The position numbers and the translations under genes were made by a program. Below the pieces are notes generated by a model, which had not been told where the DNA came from, made no database searches, and was given only the letters and a program-made list of their open reading frames with translations. Shown here piece by piece: positions 15,833-26,991 of a stretch of 64,000 bases of DNA. Positions within the stretch are counted from its first letter, which is position 1, and the number at the start of each line of letters is the position of its first letter. The DNA is from Isoptericola halotolerans. GTDB lineage: Bacteria; Actinomycetota; Actinomycetes; Actinomycetales; Cellulomonadaceae. The stretch covers positions 62,001 to 126,000 of the forward strand of contig NZ_PVTX01000002.1 of the NCBI RefSeq assembly GCF_003003075.1, given 5' to 3'.

Positions 15833-16804
15833 ATGCGCCTGATGCTGCTGGACACCGCGAGCCTCTACTTCCGGGCCTACTTCGGCCTGCCCGGCTCCCT
15901 GCGCTCCCCCGACGGCCGCCCCGTCAACGCGGTGCGCGGCCTGCTCGACATGATCGCGTTCCTGGTCACCGAGCACCGGCCCGAGCGCCTCGTGGCCTGC
16001 TGGGACGACGACTGGCGGCCCGCCTTCCGGGTCGACGCGATCAGTTCCTACAAGGAGCACCGGGTCGCCGAACGGCGCGACGACGGCCCGGACGTCGAGG
16101 AGGTGCCGGCGGACCTGGTCCCGCAGGTGCCGGTCGTCGTCGACGTCCTCGCCGCGCTCGGCATCGCCCGCGTCGGTGCGCCGGGCTTCGAGGCGGACGA
16201 CGTCATCGGCACGCTGGTCGCCCGCGAGCTCGCCGCGTCCGCCGCCGACGGCGGCAGCCCCGCCGGGACCGGGGGCGCCGGCCCGCGGGTCGCCGTCGTC
16301 ACGGGTGACCGCGACCTCTTCCAGCTCGTGGACGACGACGCCGGGGTGGCGATCCTCTACCCGGCGCGCGGGGTGCGCGATCCCGACGTCGTGGACCAGG
16401 CGCTGCTCGCCGAGAAGTACGGGGTGCCGACCGGCGCCGCCTACGCCGAGATGGCGGTCCTGCGCGGGGACCCCTCGGACGGCCTGCCGGGCGTGCGCGG
16501 CATCGGGGAGAAGACGGCGGCCAAGCTGCTCGCGGCGTACGGCTCCCTGGACCGCCTGCTCGAGGCTGCCGCCGCCGGCGACAAGGGCGTCACCCCGACC
16601 CAGCGCGCCAAGCTCGCCGAGGCGGCCGACTACCTCGCGGTGGCTCCCGCCGTCGTGCAGGTCTCCTCGGACGCACCCGTCGGGACGTTCGACGACGCCC
16701 TGCCGCGCGAGCCGTACGACGCCGAGACCCTCGACGCCCTGGCCGACCGCTGGGGCATCCGCTCCAGCGTGGACCGCGTGCTGACAGCGCTCGCGCGGCG
16801 ATGA
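15833..16804 (+). CDS. 5'-3' exonuclease, polymerase I N-domain type
   Basis: 323 residues, the size of stand-alone homologues of the DNA polymerase I 5'-nuclease domain. Visible: MRLMLLDTASLYFRAYFGLP (first acidic ligand), LVACWDDDWRPAFR, SSYKEHR (helical arch Lys), GFEADDVIGTLVAR and VVTGDRDLFQLVDD (acidic cluster binding two metal ions), then the helix-hairpin-helix LPGVRGIGEKTAAKLLAAYG. It should cleave flaps or RNA primers in repair or Okazaki fragment processing. Mycobacteria and relatives carry such a protein in addition to polA. Confidence 0.92.
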   Translation: MRLMLLDTASLYFRAYFGLPGSLRSPDGRPVNAVRGLLDMIAFLVTEHRPERLVACWDDDWRPAFRVDAISSYKEHRVAERRDDGPDVEEVPADLVPQVPVVVDVLAALGIARVGAPGFEADDVIGTLVARELAASAADGGSPAGTGGAGPRVAVVTGDRDLFQLVDDDAGVAILYPARGVRDPDVVDQALLAEKYGVPTGAAYAEMAVLRGDPSDGLPGVRGIGEKTAAKLLAAYGSLDRLLEAAAAGDKGVTPTQRAKLAEAADYLAVAPAVVQVSSDAPVGTFDDALPREPYDAETLDALADRWGIRSSVDRVLTALARR

Positions 16805-16881
16805 GTTCCGCCGTCGGGCACCGTCTGTCCTGACGAGCGCCGGCCGCCGGCCGGCGCCGAGCCGACACCACGGAGGACGAC

Positions 16882-17643
16882 ATGCCCGCACGCGGAGACC
16901 TGCCGGACGGCGCGCCGATCTGGATCGACCTGGGGACGGACGACGTCGACGCCGCCATCCCGTTCTACACCAAGCTCTTCGGCTGGGAGCACGTCGGCTT
17001 CGGCGAGGAGTTCGGCGGCTACGGGCAGTTCCTCCACCGGGGAGAACCGGTGGCGGGCGTCGGCCCGAGCATGCGGCCGGGCGGGCCGAGCGAGTGGTCG
17101 GTCTACCTGGCCACCGCGGACCTCGACGCCGTGTCCGGGCAGGTCACGGAGCACGACGGCACGCTCCTCATCGGTCCCGACGACGCGGCCGGGCAGGGTC
17201 GGTTCCTCGTCGCCGACGACCCGGTGGGCGGGTCCGTCGCGTTCTGGGAGCCGCACGGCCACGACGGGTTCGCGCGCGTCATGGAGCCCGGCGCACCGTG
17301 CTGGTTCGAGCTGTGGACGACGGACTTCGACGCCGCGACGGCGTTCTACCGCGACGCCGTCGGCTGGCGGATCACGCTCGTGCCGTCTGACGGCAGCATG
17401 CGGTACGCCACGAACGACACCCAGGAGGCGGCCACGGCCGGCGTCTACGACGCGGCCGGCGAGGAACGGACCGACCGGTCGTCCTGGCTCGTCTACCTGG
17501 GTGTGGCCGACGTGGACGCGGCAGCCGCGAGGGCCGCGGAGCTCGGCGGCACCGTCCTCGGCGAGCCGACCGACTCCGCGTTCGGCCGGCTGGTCGACGT
17601 GCGCGACCCGGTCGGGGCCGTGCTTCGCCTCATCACCGCCTGA
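16882..17643 (+). CDS. VOC-superfamily protein with two glyoxalase-like domains
   Basis: 253 residues made of two related halves, each starting with the beta-alpha pattern of the family: IWIDLGTDDVDAAIPFYTKL near residue 14 and CWFELWTTDFDAATAFYRDA near 140. Each half ends with the matching final strand (DPVGGSVAFWEP and DPVGAVLRLITA). Members include glyoxalases, dioxygenases and antibiotic-binding proteins; the substrate cannot be read from the sequence. It has a good GGAGG-type site (CGGAGGACGAC) before the ATG. Its last 11 bases overlap the end of the convergent cutC gene. Confidence 0.85.
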   Translation: MPARGDLPDGAPIWIDLGTDDVDAAIPFYTKLFGWEHVGFGEEFGGYGQFLHRGEPVAGVGPSMRPGGPSEWSVYLATADLDAVSGQVTEHDGTLLIGPDDAAGQGRFLVADDPVGGSVAFWEPHGHDGFARVMEPGAPCWFELWTTDFDAATAFYRDAVGWRITLVPSDGSMRYATNDTQEAATAGVYDAAGEERTDRSSWLVYLGVADVDAAAARAAELGGTVLGEPTDSAFGRLVDVRDPVGAVLRLITA

Positions 17644-18408
17644 CGGCAGCGGCCGCGGCGACGGCAGCGGCCGCGGCGGCCGCCACCTCGGGGTCGGTCA
17701 CCTCGTAGCCGGAGCCTCCGCCGCCGCCGGGCCCGCCGTCGTCGGCCACGGTGCGCTTGGCGGACAGGTGGACCGCGTCGACGCCGGCGGCACGCAGCGC
17801 GGCGACGTCCTCGACGCGCACACCGCCGCCGGCCATGACCTGCACCGCGCCTCCGAGCCGGCCGCGGGCGTGCGCCGCGCAGGCGCGCAGCTGCTCGACG
17901 CCGTCCGCGCAGCGGGCGGCCCCGCCCGAGGTGAGGACGCGGGCGACGCCGGCCGCGGCGAGCGCGTCGAGGCCGGCGACCGGGTCGGCGAGCTGGTCGA
18001 ACGCCCGGTGGAACGTCACCTCGGCCTCGCCCGCCGCGGCGACGAGCGCGCGCAGCGCCGCCCCGTCGACCCCGCCGGCGGCGGTGAGCGCACCGACGAC
18101 GACGCCGCTCGCTCCGGCGTGCACGGCCGCCTCGACCTCGCGCACCTGCACGTCCAGCTCGCCGGCGGCCAGGACGAACCCGCCCGGCCGCGGGCGCACC
18201 AGCACGTGGACCTCCACGGGGGTGCCCGACGGCGGAGCAGCGGCACGCTCGACGGCCGCGGCCAGCAGACCGGGGCCCGGCGTCACGCCGCCGGTGGCAC
18301 CCAGGGCGGTGCAGAGCTCGACCCGGCGCGCGCCCACGGACGCCGCGACCGCCACGCCCGCGACGTCCTGCACCGCCAGCTCGAGCGCGACCGCGGCGTC
18401 CGGCGTCA

Positions 18409-18409
<1 letters not shown>
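17633..18409 (-). CDS. cutC: CutC-family protein
   Basis: 258 residues, TIM barrel. Family signatures: LELAVQDVAGVAVAASVGARRVELC (the strand with Glu and Cys), ATGGVTPGPGLL, VHVLVRPRPGGFV, VVVGALTAAGGVD, VTFHRAFDQLADP, VLTSGGAARCADG, VMAGGGVRVEDV and AVHLSAKRTVADDG. CutC was first linked to copper tolerance, although its direct biochemical role is disputed. The ATG at 18409 overlaps the ppc stop by one base (TGATG), so it is probably cotranscribed with ppc. The C-terminus is an unusual run of Ala codons (about ten Ala with Val breaks) made by the 18-base duplication, and its last codons overlap the VOC gene. Confidence 0.9.
17642..17677. repeat. 18-base tandem duplication at convergent gene ends
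   Basis: GACGGCAGCGGCCGCGGC occurs twice in a row (17642-17659 and 17660-17677). The first copy begins inside the stop codon of the VOC gene; both copies are read on the other strand as Ala/Val codons at the C-terminus of CutC. Confidence 0.85.
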
Positions 18410-21132
<2,723 letters not shown>

Positions 21133-21224
21133 GCCCTAGAGACTAAGCCGAACCCCGCTTGAGACATAGTTTGCGTCCGCCGTACGGACCGGCAGGTGCC
21201 GCAGGCGACGCGAGCAGCCGGGGT

Positions 21225-22070
21225 TCAGGCACCCTGCGGTGCGTACGCTCCCTGCCACACGGTGTCGAACGGCGTGTGCGCGGCCACGCGCGCACGGATC
21301 CCCTGGGTCACGACGTCCTTGGCGGTCCGGACCGCCGTCGGGACGTCGGTGCCCTTCGCGAGCTCGGCCGTGATGGCCGCCGCGAAGGTGCAACCGGCAC
21401 CGGAGACCCGCTCCTCGCCGACCTTGGGCGTGCGCAGGACGGTGACGTGCTCGCCGTCGTACAGGACGTCGACGGCGTCCGGCCCGGGCAGCTCGACGCC
21501 GCCCTTCGCCGCGACGTACCGCGTCCCGTCCCCGGCGCCCTCCGTGGTGCCGAGCCGGCCGTGGATGCGGCGCGCCGCCTCGACCAGGTCGTCGACCGTC
21601 TCCACGGAGTCCATGCCGGCGAGCGTCTTCGCCTCGAAGAGGTTCGGGGTGACCACCGTGGCGAGCGGCAGCACCTGCGCGCGCAGCGCGGTGTCGGTGT
21701 CCAGGGCGGCGCCCGGCTCCTGGCCCTTGCAGATGAGCACCGGGTCCAGCACGACGTGCCGCCACGGCCGGGAGGCGAGGGACCGCGCGACGACGTCGAT
21801 CGTGGCGGGTGTGCCGAGCATGCCGATCTTCACGACGTCGAGGTCGTGCGTGGCCGTGGCGGCCCCGAACTGGTCGGCGATCACCTGCGGCTCGACCGGC
21901 ACGAACCGGTGCCCCCAGTCGTTCTCCGGGTCGAACGACACGATGCAGGTCAGCGTGCCGACGCCGTAGGTGCCGAGCTGTTGGAACGTCTTCAGGTCCG
22001 CCTGGATCCCGGCACCGCCGGTGGCCTCCGAGCCGGCGATGACGTAGGCGAGCGGTGGTGTGCTGGGCAT
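21225..22070 (-). CDS. hydroxymethylpyrimidine/pyridoxal kinase, ThiD/PdxK family
   Basis: 281 residues, ribokinase-like fold. YVIAGSEATGGAGIQADLKT at the N-terminus and RVSGAGCTFAAAITAELAKG (anion hole with the catalytic Cys) near the C-terminus are ThiD/PdxK signatures; VVLDPVLICKGQEP and TPNLFEAKTLAG lie between. The pattern GSEATGGAG with FDPENDWGHRF fits the Gram-positive ThiD-like pyridoxal kinases better than the thiamine-specific enzyme, so it may phosphorylate pyridoxal, HMP or both. No thiamine genes or TPP riboswitch are adjacent. Monocistronic by spacing. Confidence 0.85.
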   Translation of the reverse strand: MPSTPPLAYVIAGSEATGGAGIQADLKTFQQLGTYGVGTLTCIVSFDPENDWGHRFVPVEPQVIADQFGAATATHDLDVVKIGMLGTPATIDVVARSLASRPWRHVVLDPVLICKGQEPGAALDTDTALRAQVLPLATVVTPNLFEAKTLAGMDSVETVDDLVEAARRIHGRLGTTEGAGDGTRYVAAKGGVELPGPDAVDVLYDGEHVTVLRTPKVGEERVSGAGCTFAAAITAELAKGTDVPTAVRTAKDVVTQGIRARVAAHTPFDTVWQGAYAPQGA

Positions 22071-22132
22071 GCGTTCCAGCGTACGACGCGTGCCTGCCGT
22101 CGCGATCCGGGTCCTCGGTCACCCGGGTAGCG

Positions 22133-22390
22133 TCACAGGGTACCCAGCAGCCGGGCCCGGGCCTCGGCGCGTTCGTCGTCCGTGATCCGGCCGGCGTCGT
22201 GGAGGCGGTCGAGGTGGTGCAGCCGCTGCTCGAGGAGGCCGGGTCGGTCCGTCGGCGCTCCGGCCGCCCGCGCCGGCGAGCCGCCGCGGACCATGGTCAC
22301 GGCGATCACCACGACGGCGACCGCCGTCACCAGCGGGAGGAGCATCTGCAGGATCACCATGACCAGCCCGCTCAAGCCCATCGAGAACAT
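22133..22390 (-). CDS. small membrane protein with SHOCT-like C-terminus
   Basis: 85 residues. One long hydrophobic segment ([23 protein letters not shown]), a short polar linker, and a C-terminal helical hairpin [27 protein letters not shown] matching the SHOCT motif, a short oligomerisation domain common at the ends of small bacterial membrane proteins. A strong AGGAGG site precedes the ATG by 5 bases. Function unknown. Confidence 0.8.
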   Translation of the reverse strand: MFSMGLSGLVMVILQMLLPLVTAVAVVVIAVTMVRGGSPARAAGAPTDRPGLLEQRLHHLDRLHDAGRITDDERAEARARLLGTL

Positions 22391-22464
22391 TTGTCCTCCT
22401 CGTCGACTGCGGGCACCGTAGCAGCCGGGCCACCACCGTCGGGGTCTCGCCCTACGCTGAACCC

Positions 22465-23247
22465 ATGAGCCTCAGGATCGGTGCCCACGTGAGCCTCGCC
22501 GACACCGTCGCGGACGCGGCGGCCATCGGTGCGGACGTCGTCCAGGTCTTCGTCTCGGACCCGCAGGCGTGGAAGGTGCCGCCGCTCGCCGACGGCGAGG
22601 CCGAGGCGTTCCGTGCGGCGACGGCGGCGGCCGGCCTGGACGTCTACGTGCACGCCCCGTACGTCATCAACGTGGCGTCCACCAACAACCGCATCCGCAT
22701 CCCCAGCCGCAAGCTCCTGCAGCAGGTCATGGCGCGCGCCGGCGAGATCGGCGCCCGGGGCGTGGTGGTGCACGGCGGGCACGTGACCGCGAACGACGAA
22801 CCGGCCAAGGGGTTCGACAACTGGCGCAAGGCGATCGACTCCCTGGAGACCGACGTCCCCGTCCTCATCGAGAACACCGCGGGCGGCGACCACTCGATGG
22901 CGCGGCGCCTGGAACGGATCGAGCAGCTCTGGGCCGCCGTGCAGCAGGCCGACGGCGGCTCGGACGTCGGCTTCACGCTCGACACGTGCCACGCCTGGGC
23001 GGGTGGGATCGACCTGGCCTCCGCGGTCGCGGACGTCCGGGCGATCACCGGGCGCATCGACCTGGTGCACGCCAACGACTCACGCGACGACGCCGGCTCC
23101 GGTGCCGACCGGCACACCAACTTCGGTGCGGGCACCATCCCCCCGGAGCTGCTGGTGGGCGTGGTCCGCGAGGCCGGCGCGCCGGTGATCTGCGAGACCA
23201 AGGGAGACGTCGGCACCGACATCGCCTGGCTGCGCGAGCGCCTCTGA
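22465..23247 (+). CDS. nfo: endonuclease IV (AP endonuclease)
   Basis: 260 residues, TIM-barrel enzyme that nicks DNA 5' of abasic sites during base-excision repair. Zinc-ligand motifs appear in order: [81 protein letters not shown] and VICETKGD. The length is slightly below the E. coli enzyme (about 285), as in many actinobacteria. Monocistronic or followed by the small HTH gene 80 bases downstream. Confidence 0.95.
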   Translation: MSLRIGAHVSLADTVADAAAIGADVVQVFVSDPQAWKVPPLADGEAEAFRAATAAAGLDVYVHAPYVINVASTNNRIRIPSRKLLQQVMARAGEIGARGVVVHGGHVTANDEPAKGFDNWRKAIDSLETDVPVLIENTAGGDHSMARRLERIEQLWAAVQQADGGSDVGFTLDTCHAWAGGIDLASAVADVRAITGRIDLVHANDSRDDAGSGADRHTNFGAGTIPPELLVGVVREAGAPVICETKGDVGTDIAWLRERL

Positions 23248-23327
23248 GCGCCCCCACCGCGCGCCGCGCGGCGACCGACCCTGTGGACGACCGCCGTGCC
23301 GGGACGGGACGGCACGACACTGCTGCC

Positions 23328-23693
23328 ATGCGGAGATTCTTCGATGTCCCCGACCTCGAGCTGGTCCTCGACGTGGACGACGGCGAAGGCGGCCCCGAGG
23401 GTGGCCGTGGAGCGACCGGACGCGCGCGCCCACGACCCGCTCCCCGGATGGCGCGCGACGGGCTCAGCAGGGTGGCGGCCGGCGCCGTCCGCCTCGAGAG
23501 CGCACGGCGCGGGCTGTCCCAGCAGCAGCTCGCCATCGAGCTCGGGCTGTCGCGCACGGCGGTCTCGGCCCGGTTCCGGGAGCGCGTCCCGTGGTCCCTC
23601 GACGAGATCGGTCGCCTGGCGCAGCTCTTCGGCTGCCGCGTGATCGAGCTGGTCAGCGAGGCGCCCGACCGGAACGGGCGAATCCCTTGGTAG
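23328..23693 (+). CDS. small helix-turn-helix (XRE-like) DNA-binding protein
   Basis: 121 residues from the ATG at 23328. The first 45 residues are acidic then Arg/Pro-rich. A Cro/CI-type domain follows (about 50-115): LESARRGLSQQQLAIELGLSR, then TAVSARFRERVPWSLDEIGRLAQLFGCRVIELV, with the recognition helix at SRTAVSARFR. It probably acts as a repressor or accessory regulator; the target is unknown. No toxin or peptidase partner is attached. The downstream junction holds an extensive palindrome. Confidence 0.8.
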   Translation: MRRFFDVPDLELVLDVDDGEGGPEGGRGATGRARPRPAPRMARDGLSRVAAGAVRLESARRGLSQQQLAIELGLSRTAVSARFRERVPWSLDEIGRLAQLFGCRVIELVSEAPDRNGRIPW

Positions 23694-23733
23694 ATCCCGC
23701 ACGTGCCGCGGGGCGCGGCACTGCGAAACAGGG

Positions 23734-23851
23734 GTGTCCGGCAAGCGGTAATCCTGACGCGAGTCGCGCACGCCACTCACGCTGTGCGTGAATCTCACGC
23801 GGAGCGTGAATGGCGTGCGCTGCGGTGGCTCGGATCCCGCTCACCGGACAC
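23734..23851. repeat. 118-base nested palindrome at a convergent junction
   Basis: Three nested stems share one centre: an outer pair 23734-23754 with 23832-23851 (GTGTCCGG...CCGGACAC, imperfect), a middle pair 23766-23783 with 23803-23820 (17 of 18 bases complementary, GCGCACGCCA...TGGCGTGCGC), and an inner pair 23786-23791 with 23795-23800 (GCGTGA/TCACGC). It lies between the HTH gene and a response regulator gene. It could be a bidirectional terminator or a mobile hairpin element. Confidence 0.8.
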
Positions 23852-23923
23852 GTGCGAAAAAAGCAGCTTCGACCGGCGGGCCGTGCATCCGGCCGGGCAG
23901 CTCGCGGACGGCGCGCGAGCGCT

Positions 23924-24649
23924 CTACCTGCCGCCCGACGCGGCGTCGTGGACCGCGATCGCCGCCTGCACCCGGTTGGCCGCCCCCAGCTTGTCGAGGA
24001 TCCGCGACACGTGCGTCTTGACCGTCGGCACGCTCAGGTAGAGCCGGGCCGCGATCTCCGCGTTGGACAGACCCTCGGCCAGCACCGCGGCGACCTCCCG
24101 CTCCCGGTCGGTCAGTGTCGCGAGACGGCGCCGTGCGAGCAGCCGCGCGTCGCGGGCGCCGTCCGCCGGGTCCGCCGAGAACTGGGCCATCAGCTGGCTC
24201 ATGACCGACGGTGACAGCGTCGGCTCCCCGTCCGCCGCCGCCCGGACCGCGGCGACCAGCCGGTCGGGCGGGGTGTCCTTCAGCAGGAAACCCGCGGCCC
24301 CGGCACGCAGGGCGCGCAGCACCATGTCGTCCGTGTCGAACGTGGTCAGCACGATGACCCGCGGCGCACCATCACTCGCACCGCCACCGGTGGCACCACC
24401 CGCGGCACCACCCGCGGCACCTCCGGGTGCGACGATGCGCCGGGTCGCCTCGATCCCGTCCATGCGCGGCATCCGGATGTCCATGAGGACGACGTCGGGG
24501 CGCATGCGGCGTACCAGCTCCACGCCATCGTCGCCGTCGCCGGCGTCGCCGACGACCCGCACCTCCGGGGCGCCGCCGAGGATCAGGCCCAGCCCGGCGC
24601 GTACCAGCGCGTCGTCGTCGACCACGACGACGGAGATCGAGTCGGTCAT
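23924..24649 (-). CDS. NarL/LuxR-type response regulator
   Basis: 241 residues. Receiver domain (about 5-140): VVVVDDDALVRAGL, phospho-acceptor Asp in DVVLMDIRMPRMDGIEA, VIVLTTFDTDD, and Lys in FLLKDTPPD. DNA-binding domain (about 175-240): LTDREREVAAVLAEGLSNAE then IAARLYLSVPTVKTHVSRILDKLG. A Gly/Ala run (GGAAGGAAGGATGGGASDG) is inserted between alpha-3 and beta-4 of the receiver, coded by near-repeats of 12 bases. The ATG overlaps the stop of the sensor kinase by four bases. It probably controls the divergent ABC transporter at 26.1 kb. Confidence 0.92.
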   Translation of the reverse strand: MTDSISVVVVDDDALVRAGLGLILGGAPEVRVVGDAGDGDDGVELVRRMRPDVVLMDIRMPRMDGIEATRRIVAPGGAAGGAAGGATGGGASDGAPRVIVLTTFDTDDMVLRALRAGAAGFLLKDTPPDRLVAAVRAAADGEPTLSPSVMSQLMAQFSADPADGARDARLLARRRLATLTDREREVAAVLAEGLSNAEIAARLYLSVPTVKTHVSRILDKLGAANRVQAAIAVHDAASGGR

Positions 24650-25929
24650 GGCGCCCACGGTAGCCAGGCACGCAACGTGAAGCGGCCGTCCGTCGCCCGT
24701 GCCGTCAACGTGCCCCCGGCCAGCTCGGCCCGCTCCGTGAGCCCGAGCAGCCCCAGGCCCGACGGCGGCACCGACGGTGCGTCGTCCCCGCCGGCGTCCG
24801 TCAGCGCGGTCGGGTTCGTCACCGTGATCCACAGCCCCTGCCCCGGCGCACCGTGCAGCACCACCGAGGCGGAGAGCTCCGGCGCGTGCTTGCGCACGTT
24901 CGTCAGGGCCTCCTGGACGATCCGGTACGCGGTGCGGGACGCCGCCGTCGGCAGCTTCTCCGGACTGTCCCGGCGGTCCTCCAGCCGGACCGGGGTCCCG
25001 GCGTCCGTGGTGGAGCGGGCCAGCGCCGGCAGGTCGACGAGCGTGGGCTGGGGACGCTCCGGATCGGCTGCGTGGGGCCCACCGACCGCGCCCGCCGGCG
25101 GACCGTCCAGCCCGCGCAGCACGCCGAGCACCTCGCGGAGCTCGCCGAGCGCCGCGTGGGCGCTGTCCCGCACCAGCGCGGCCGTCTCGGCGACCTGCTC
25201 GCGCGGCAGGTCCGTCCGGTACGCCAACGCGCCCGCGTGCATCGCGACCAGCGACATGCGGTGCGCCAGCACGTCGTGCATCTCCCGCGCGATCCGTGCG
25301 CGCTCGTTCGCCCGTGCCTGCGCGACCCGGCTCGCCTGCTCACGCTCCGCCGTCGCGATCCGCTCGTGCAGGCCGGCGAGGTACTCGCGCCGCAGGCCGA
25401 TGTACGCCCCGATCCACACCATGAGCGAGTAGAGGACGACTCCCCCGCCCAGGGCGACGGGCCACCCCACGCTGTCCACCGGCGGGTAGAGCCGTTCGTA
25501 CGTCCAGCCGCTGAGGACGTACACCACCCCGACCGCGACGATGCGCCACCACTGCCGGTGCGTCGCCAACGACACCACCGCCAGGGCCACCGGCCCGACG
25601 GCGAGCACCGACACGGCAGCACCCGCACAGACGAGCAGGGCGATCGTCGTCGGCCACCGCCGACGCAGGAGCACCAGGCCGAAGCAGACCAGCCCCACCA
25701 GGACGTCGAGGGCGACCTGCTGCTCGGAGATCGGCTGCTGCGCCGACTCGGCCTCCACCGCCATGCCACCGAAGACGATCGTGCTGAACACCAGCGCCAC
25801 CGCCAGCCGCCACGTCTCGCCCCACACCCGACGCCAGACCCCCCGGGTGCGTGCCCTGTCCCGCGCTGCGGGGTCGGTGTCGAGCACGGCCGGGTCGGGC
25901 CGGTACGGGTCGTCCGTCGGGGTGGGCAC
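24646..25929 (-). CDS. sensor histidine kinase, HisKA_3/NarX-DesK class
   Basis: 427 residues from the GTG at 25929. An N-terminal cytoplasmic tail, about five or six transmembrane helices (residues about 35-180), a coiled segment, the dimerisation/phosphorylation helix ARIAREMHDVLAHRMSLVAM with the phospho-His, and an ATPase domain with QEALTNVRKHAP (N-box) and SGLGLLGLTERAELAGG (G-box). Few extracytoplasmic residues suggest it senses in or near the membrane, as do cell-envelope-stress kinases. Coupled to its response regulator by an ATGA overlap. Confidence 0.92.
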   Translation of the reverse strand: MPTPTDDPYRPDPAVLDTDPAARDRARTRGVWRRVWGETWRLAVALVFSTIVFGGMAVEAESAQQPISEQQVALDVLVGLVCFGLVLLRRRWPTTIALLVCAGAAVSVLAVGPVALAVVSLATHRQWWRIVAVGVVYVLSGWTYERLYPPVDSVGWPVALGGGVVLYSLMVWIGAYIGLRREYLAGLHERIATAEREQASRVAQARANERARIAREMHDVLAHRMSLVAMHAGALAYRTDLPREQVAETAALVRDSAHAALGELREVLGVLRGLDGPPAGAVGGPHAADPERPQPTLVDLPALARSTTDAGTPVRLEDRRDSPEKLPTAASRTAYRIVQEALTNVRKHAPELSASVVLHGAPGQGLWITVTNPTALTDAGGDDAPSVPPSGLGLLGLTERAELAGGTLTARATDGRFTLRAWLPWAP

Positions 25930-25960
25930 CCAGCGAGCGTAGGGCGATCGCCCCGGCCGG

Positions 25961-26003
25961 GCATCCGCCGTCGGACGCTGCCTGGCCTGGCCGGCATCCG
26001 CCG
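25961..26003. promoter_or_regulatory. direct repeats between two-component system and ABC transporter
   Basis: GCATCCGCCG occurs at 25961-25970 and 25994-26003, both after GGCCGG-like sequence and 33 bases apart (three helical turns). They sit in the 162-base region shared by the divergent kinase and exporter genes, so they are candidate response-regulator sites. No footprint or second example supports this. Confidence 0.35.
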
Positions 26004-26091
26004 AAGGGATGACACGGACGAGCCCGACGGCGGACACGGACCCACCCTGCGGGCGATGCGCGGGCCCCTGCTCCCGCGGCAGCCTGGAGGC

Positions 26092-26991
26092 ATGATCACC
26101 GTGGAGCACCTGACCAAGAGATACGGGCCGGTCTCGGCCGTGAACGACGTGTCGTTCACCGCCGAGCCAGGCCTCGTCACCGGCTTCCTCGGGCCGAACG
26201 GCGCCGGGAAGTCCACCGCCATGCGCATGATGACCGGCCTGACGCCGCCCACCAGCGGGACCGCGCGCATCCTGGGCAAGCCGTACGGCGCGCTCGCCAA
26301 CCCCGGCCGCCGGGTCGGCGTCCTGCTCGACGCCGCGGCACAGCACGCCGGACGCACCGGCCGCGAGACGCTCGCCCTGTCCGCGCTGCTCACCGGCGTG
26401 GGACGGCACCGCGTCGACGAGGTGCTCGACGTCGTCGGCCTCACCCCGGCCGAGGCCGGCCGCCGCGTGCGCACCTACTCCCTCGGCATGCGCCAGCGGC
26501 TCGGCATCGCCGGGGCGCTGCTGGGCGAGCCCGACGTCCTCATCCTCGACGAGCCGGCCAACGGCCTCGACCCCGCCGGCATCCGGTGGATGCGTGACCT
26601 GCTGCGCGACTTCGCGGCGGACGGCGGCACGGTGCTGCTGTCCTCCCACCTGCTCTCCGAGATCGAGCACGTCGCCGACCGGCTCGTCGTCATCGGACGC
26701 GGCCGCGTCGTCGCCGAGGGCACCAAGGACGACCTGCTGCGCGCCGCCGGGACGTTCGTGCGCTCCACCGACGACGCCGCGCTGGCCGCCGCGTGCCGCG
26801 AGGCCGGGATCGACGTCGAGCCGCAGCCCGGCGGCGGGTTCACCACCACCGCCGGTGCCGAGCAGGTCGCACGGACCGCCGTCGCCGCCGGTGTCCTGGT
26901 CGTCGAGCTGCGCGACACGTCCTCCCGCGGGCTGGAGGAGCTGTTCCTCGAGCTCACCGCCGACGACGCCCGAGAGGCGGTGTCCGCATGA
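26092..26991 (+). CDS. ABC transporter ATP-binding protein
   Basis: 299 residues. Walker A GPNGAGKST (about 36-44), Q-loop region near GVLLDAAAQ, signature YSLGMRQRLGIAGAL, Walker B VLILDEPANGLDP, and H-loop SSHLLSEIEH. The C-terminal 80 residues (after VIGRGRVVAEG) form the regulatory extension of the bacitracin/antimicrobial-peptide and DrrA-like exporters. AGCCTGGAGG before the ATG gives a good ribosome-binding site. Its stop overlaps the permease start by ATGA, so the two are one transporter. Confidence 0.93.
   Translation: MITVEHLTKRYGPVSAVNDVSFTAEPGLVTGFLGPNGAGKSTAMRMMTGLTPPTSGTARILGKPYGALANPGRRVGVLLDAAAQHAGRTGRETLALSALLTGVGRHRVDEVLDVVGLTPAEAGRRVRTYSLGMRQRLGIAGALLGEPDVLILDEPANGLDPAGIRWMRDLLRDFAADGGTVLLSSHLLSEIEHVADRLVVIGRGRVVAEGTKDDLLRAAGTFVRSTDDAALAAACREAGIDVEPQPGGGFTTTAGAEQVARTAVAAGVLVVELRDTSSRGLEELFLELTADDAREAVSA

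Noticed and set aside
21133-21224. A ppc promoter in the gap upstream of ppc
   Set aside because: Several TA-rich hexamers exist but none with a credible -35 partner and spacing, so no promoter is called.
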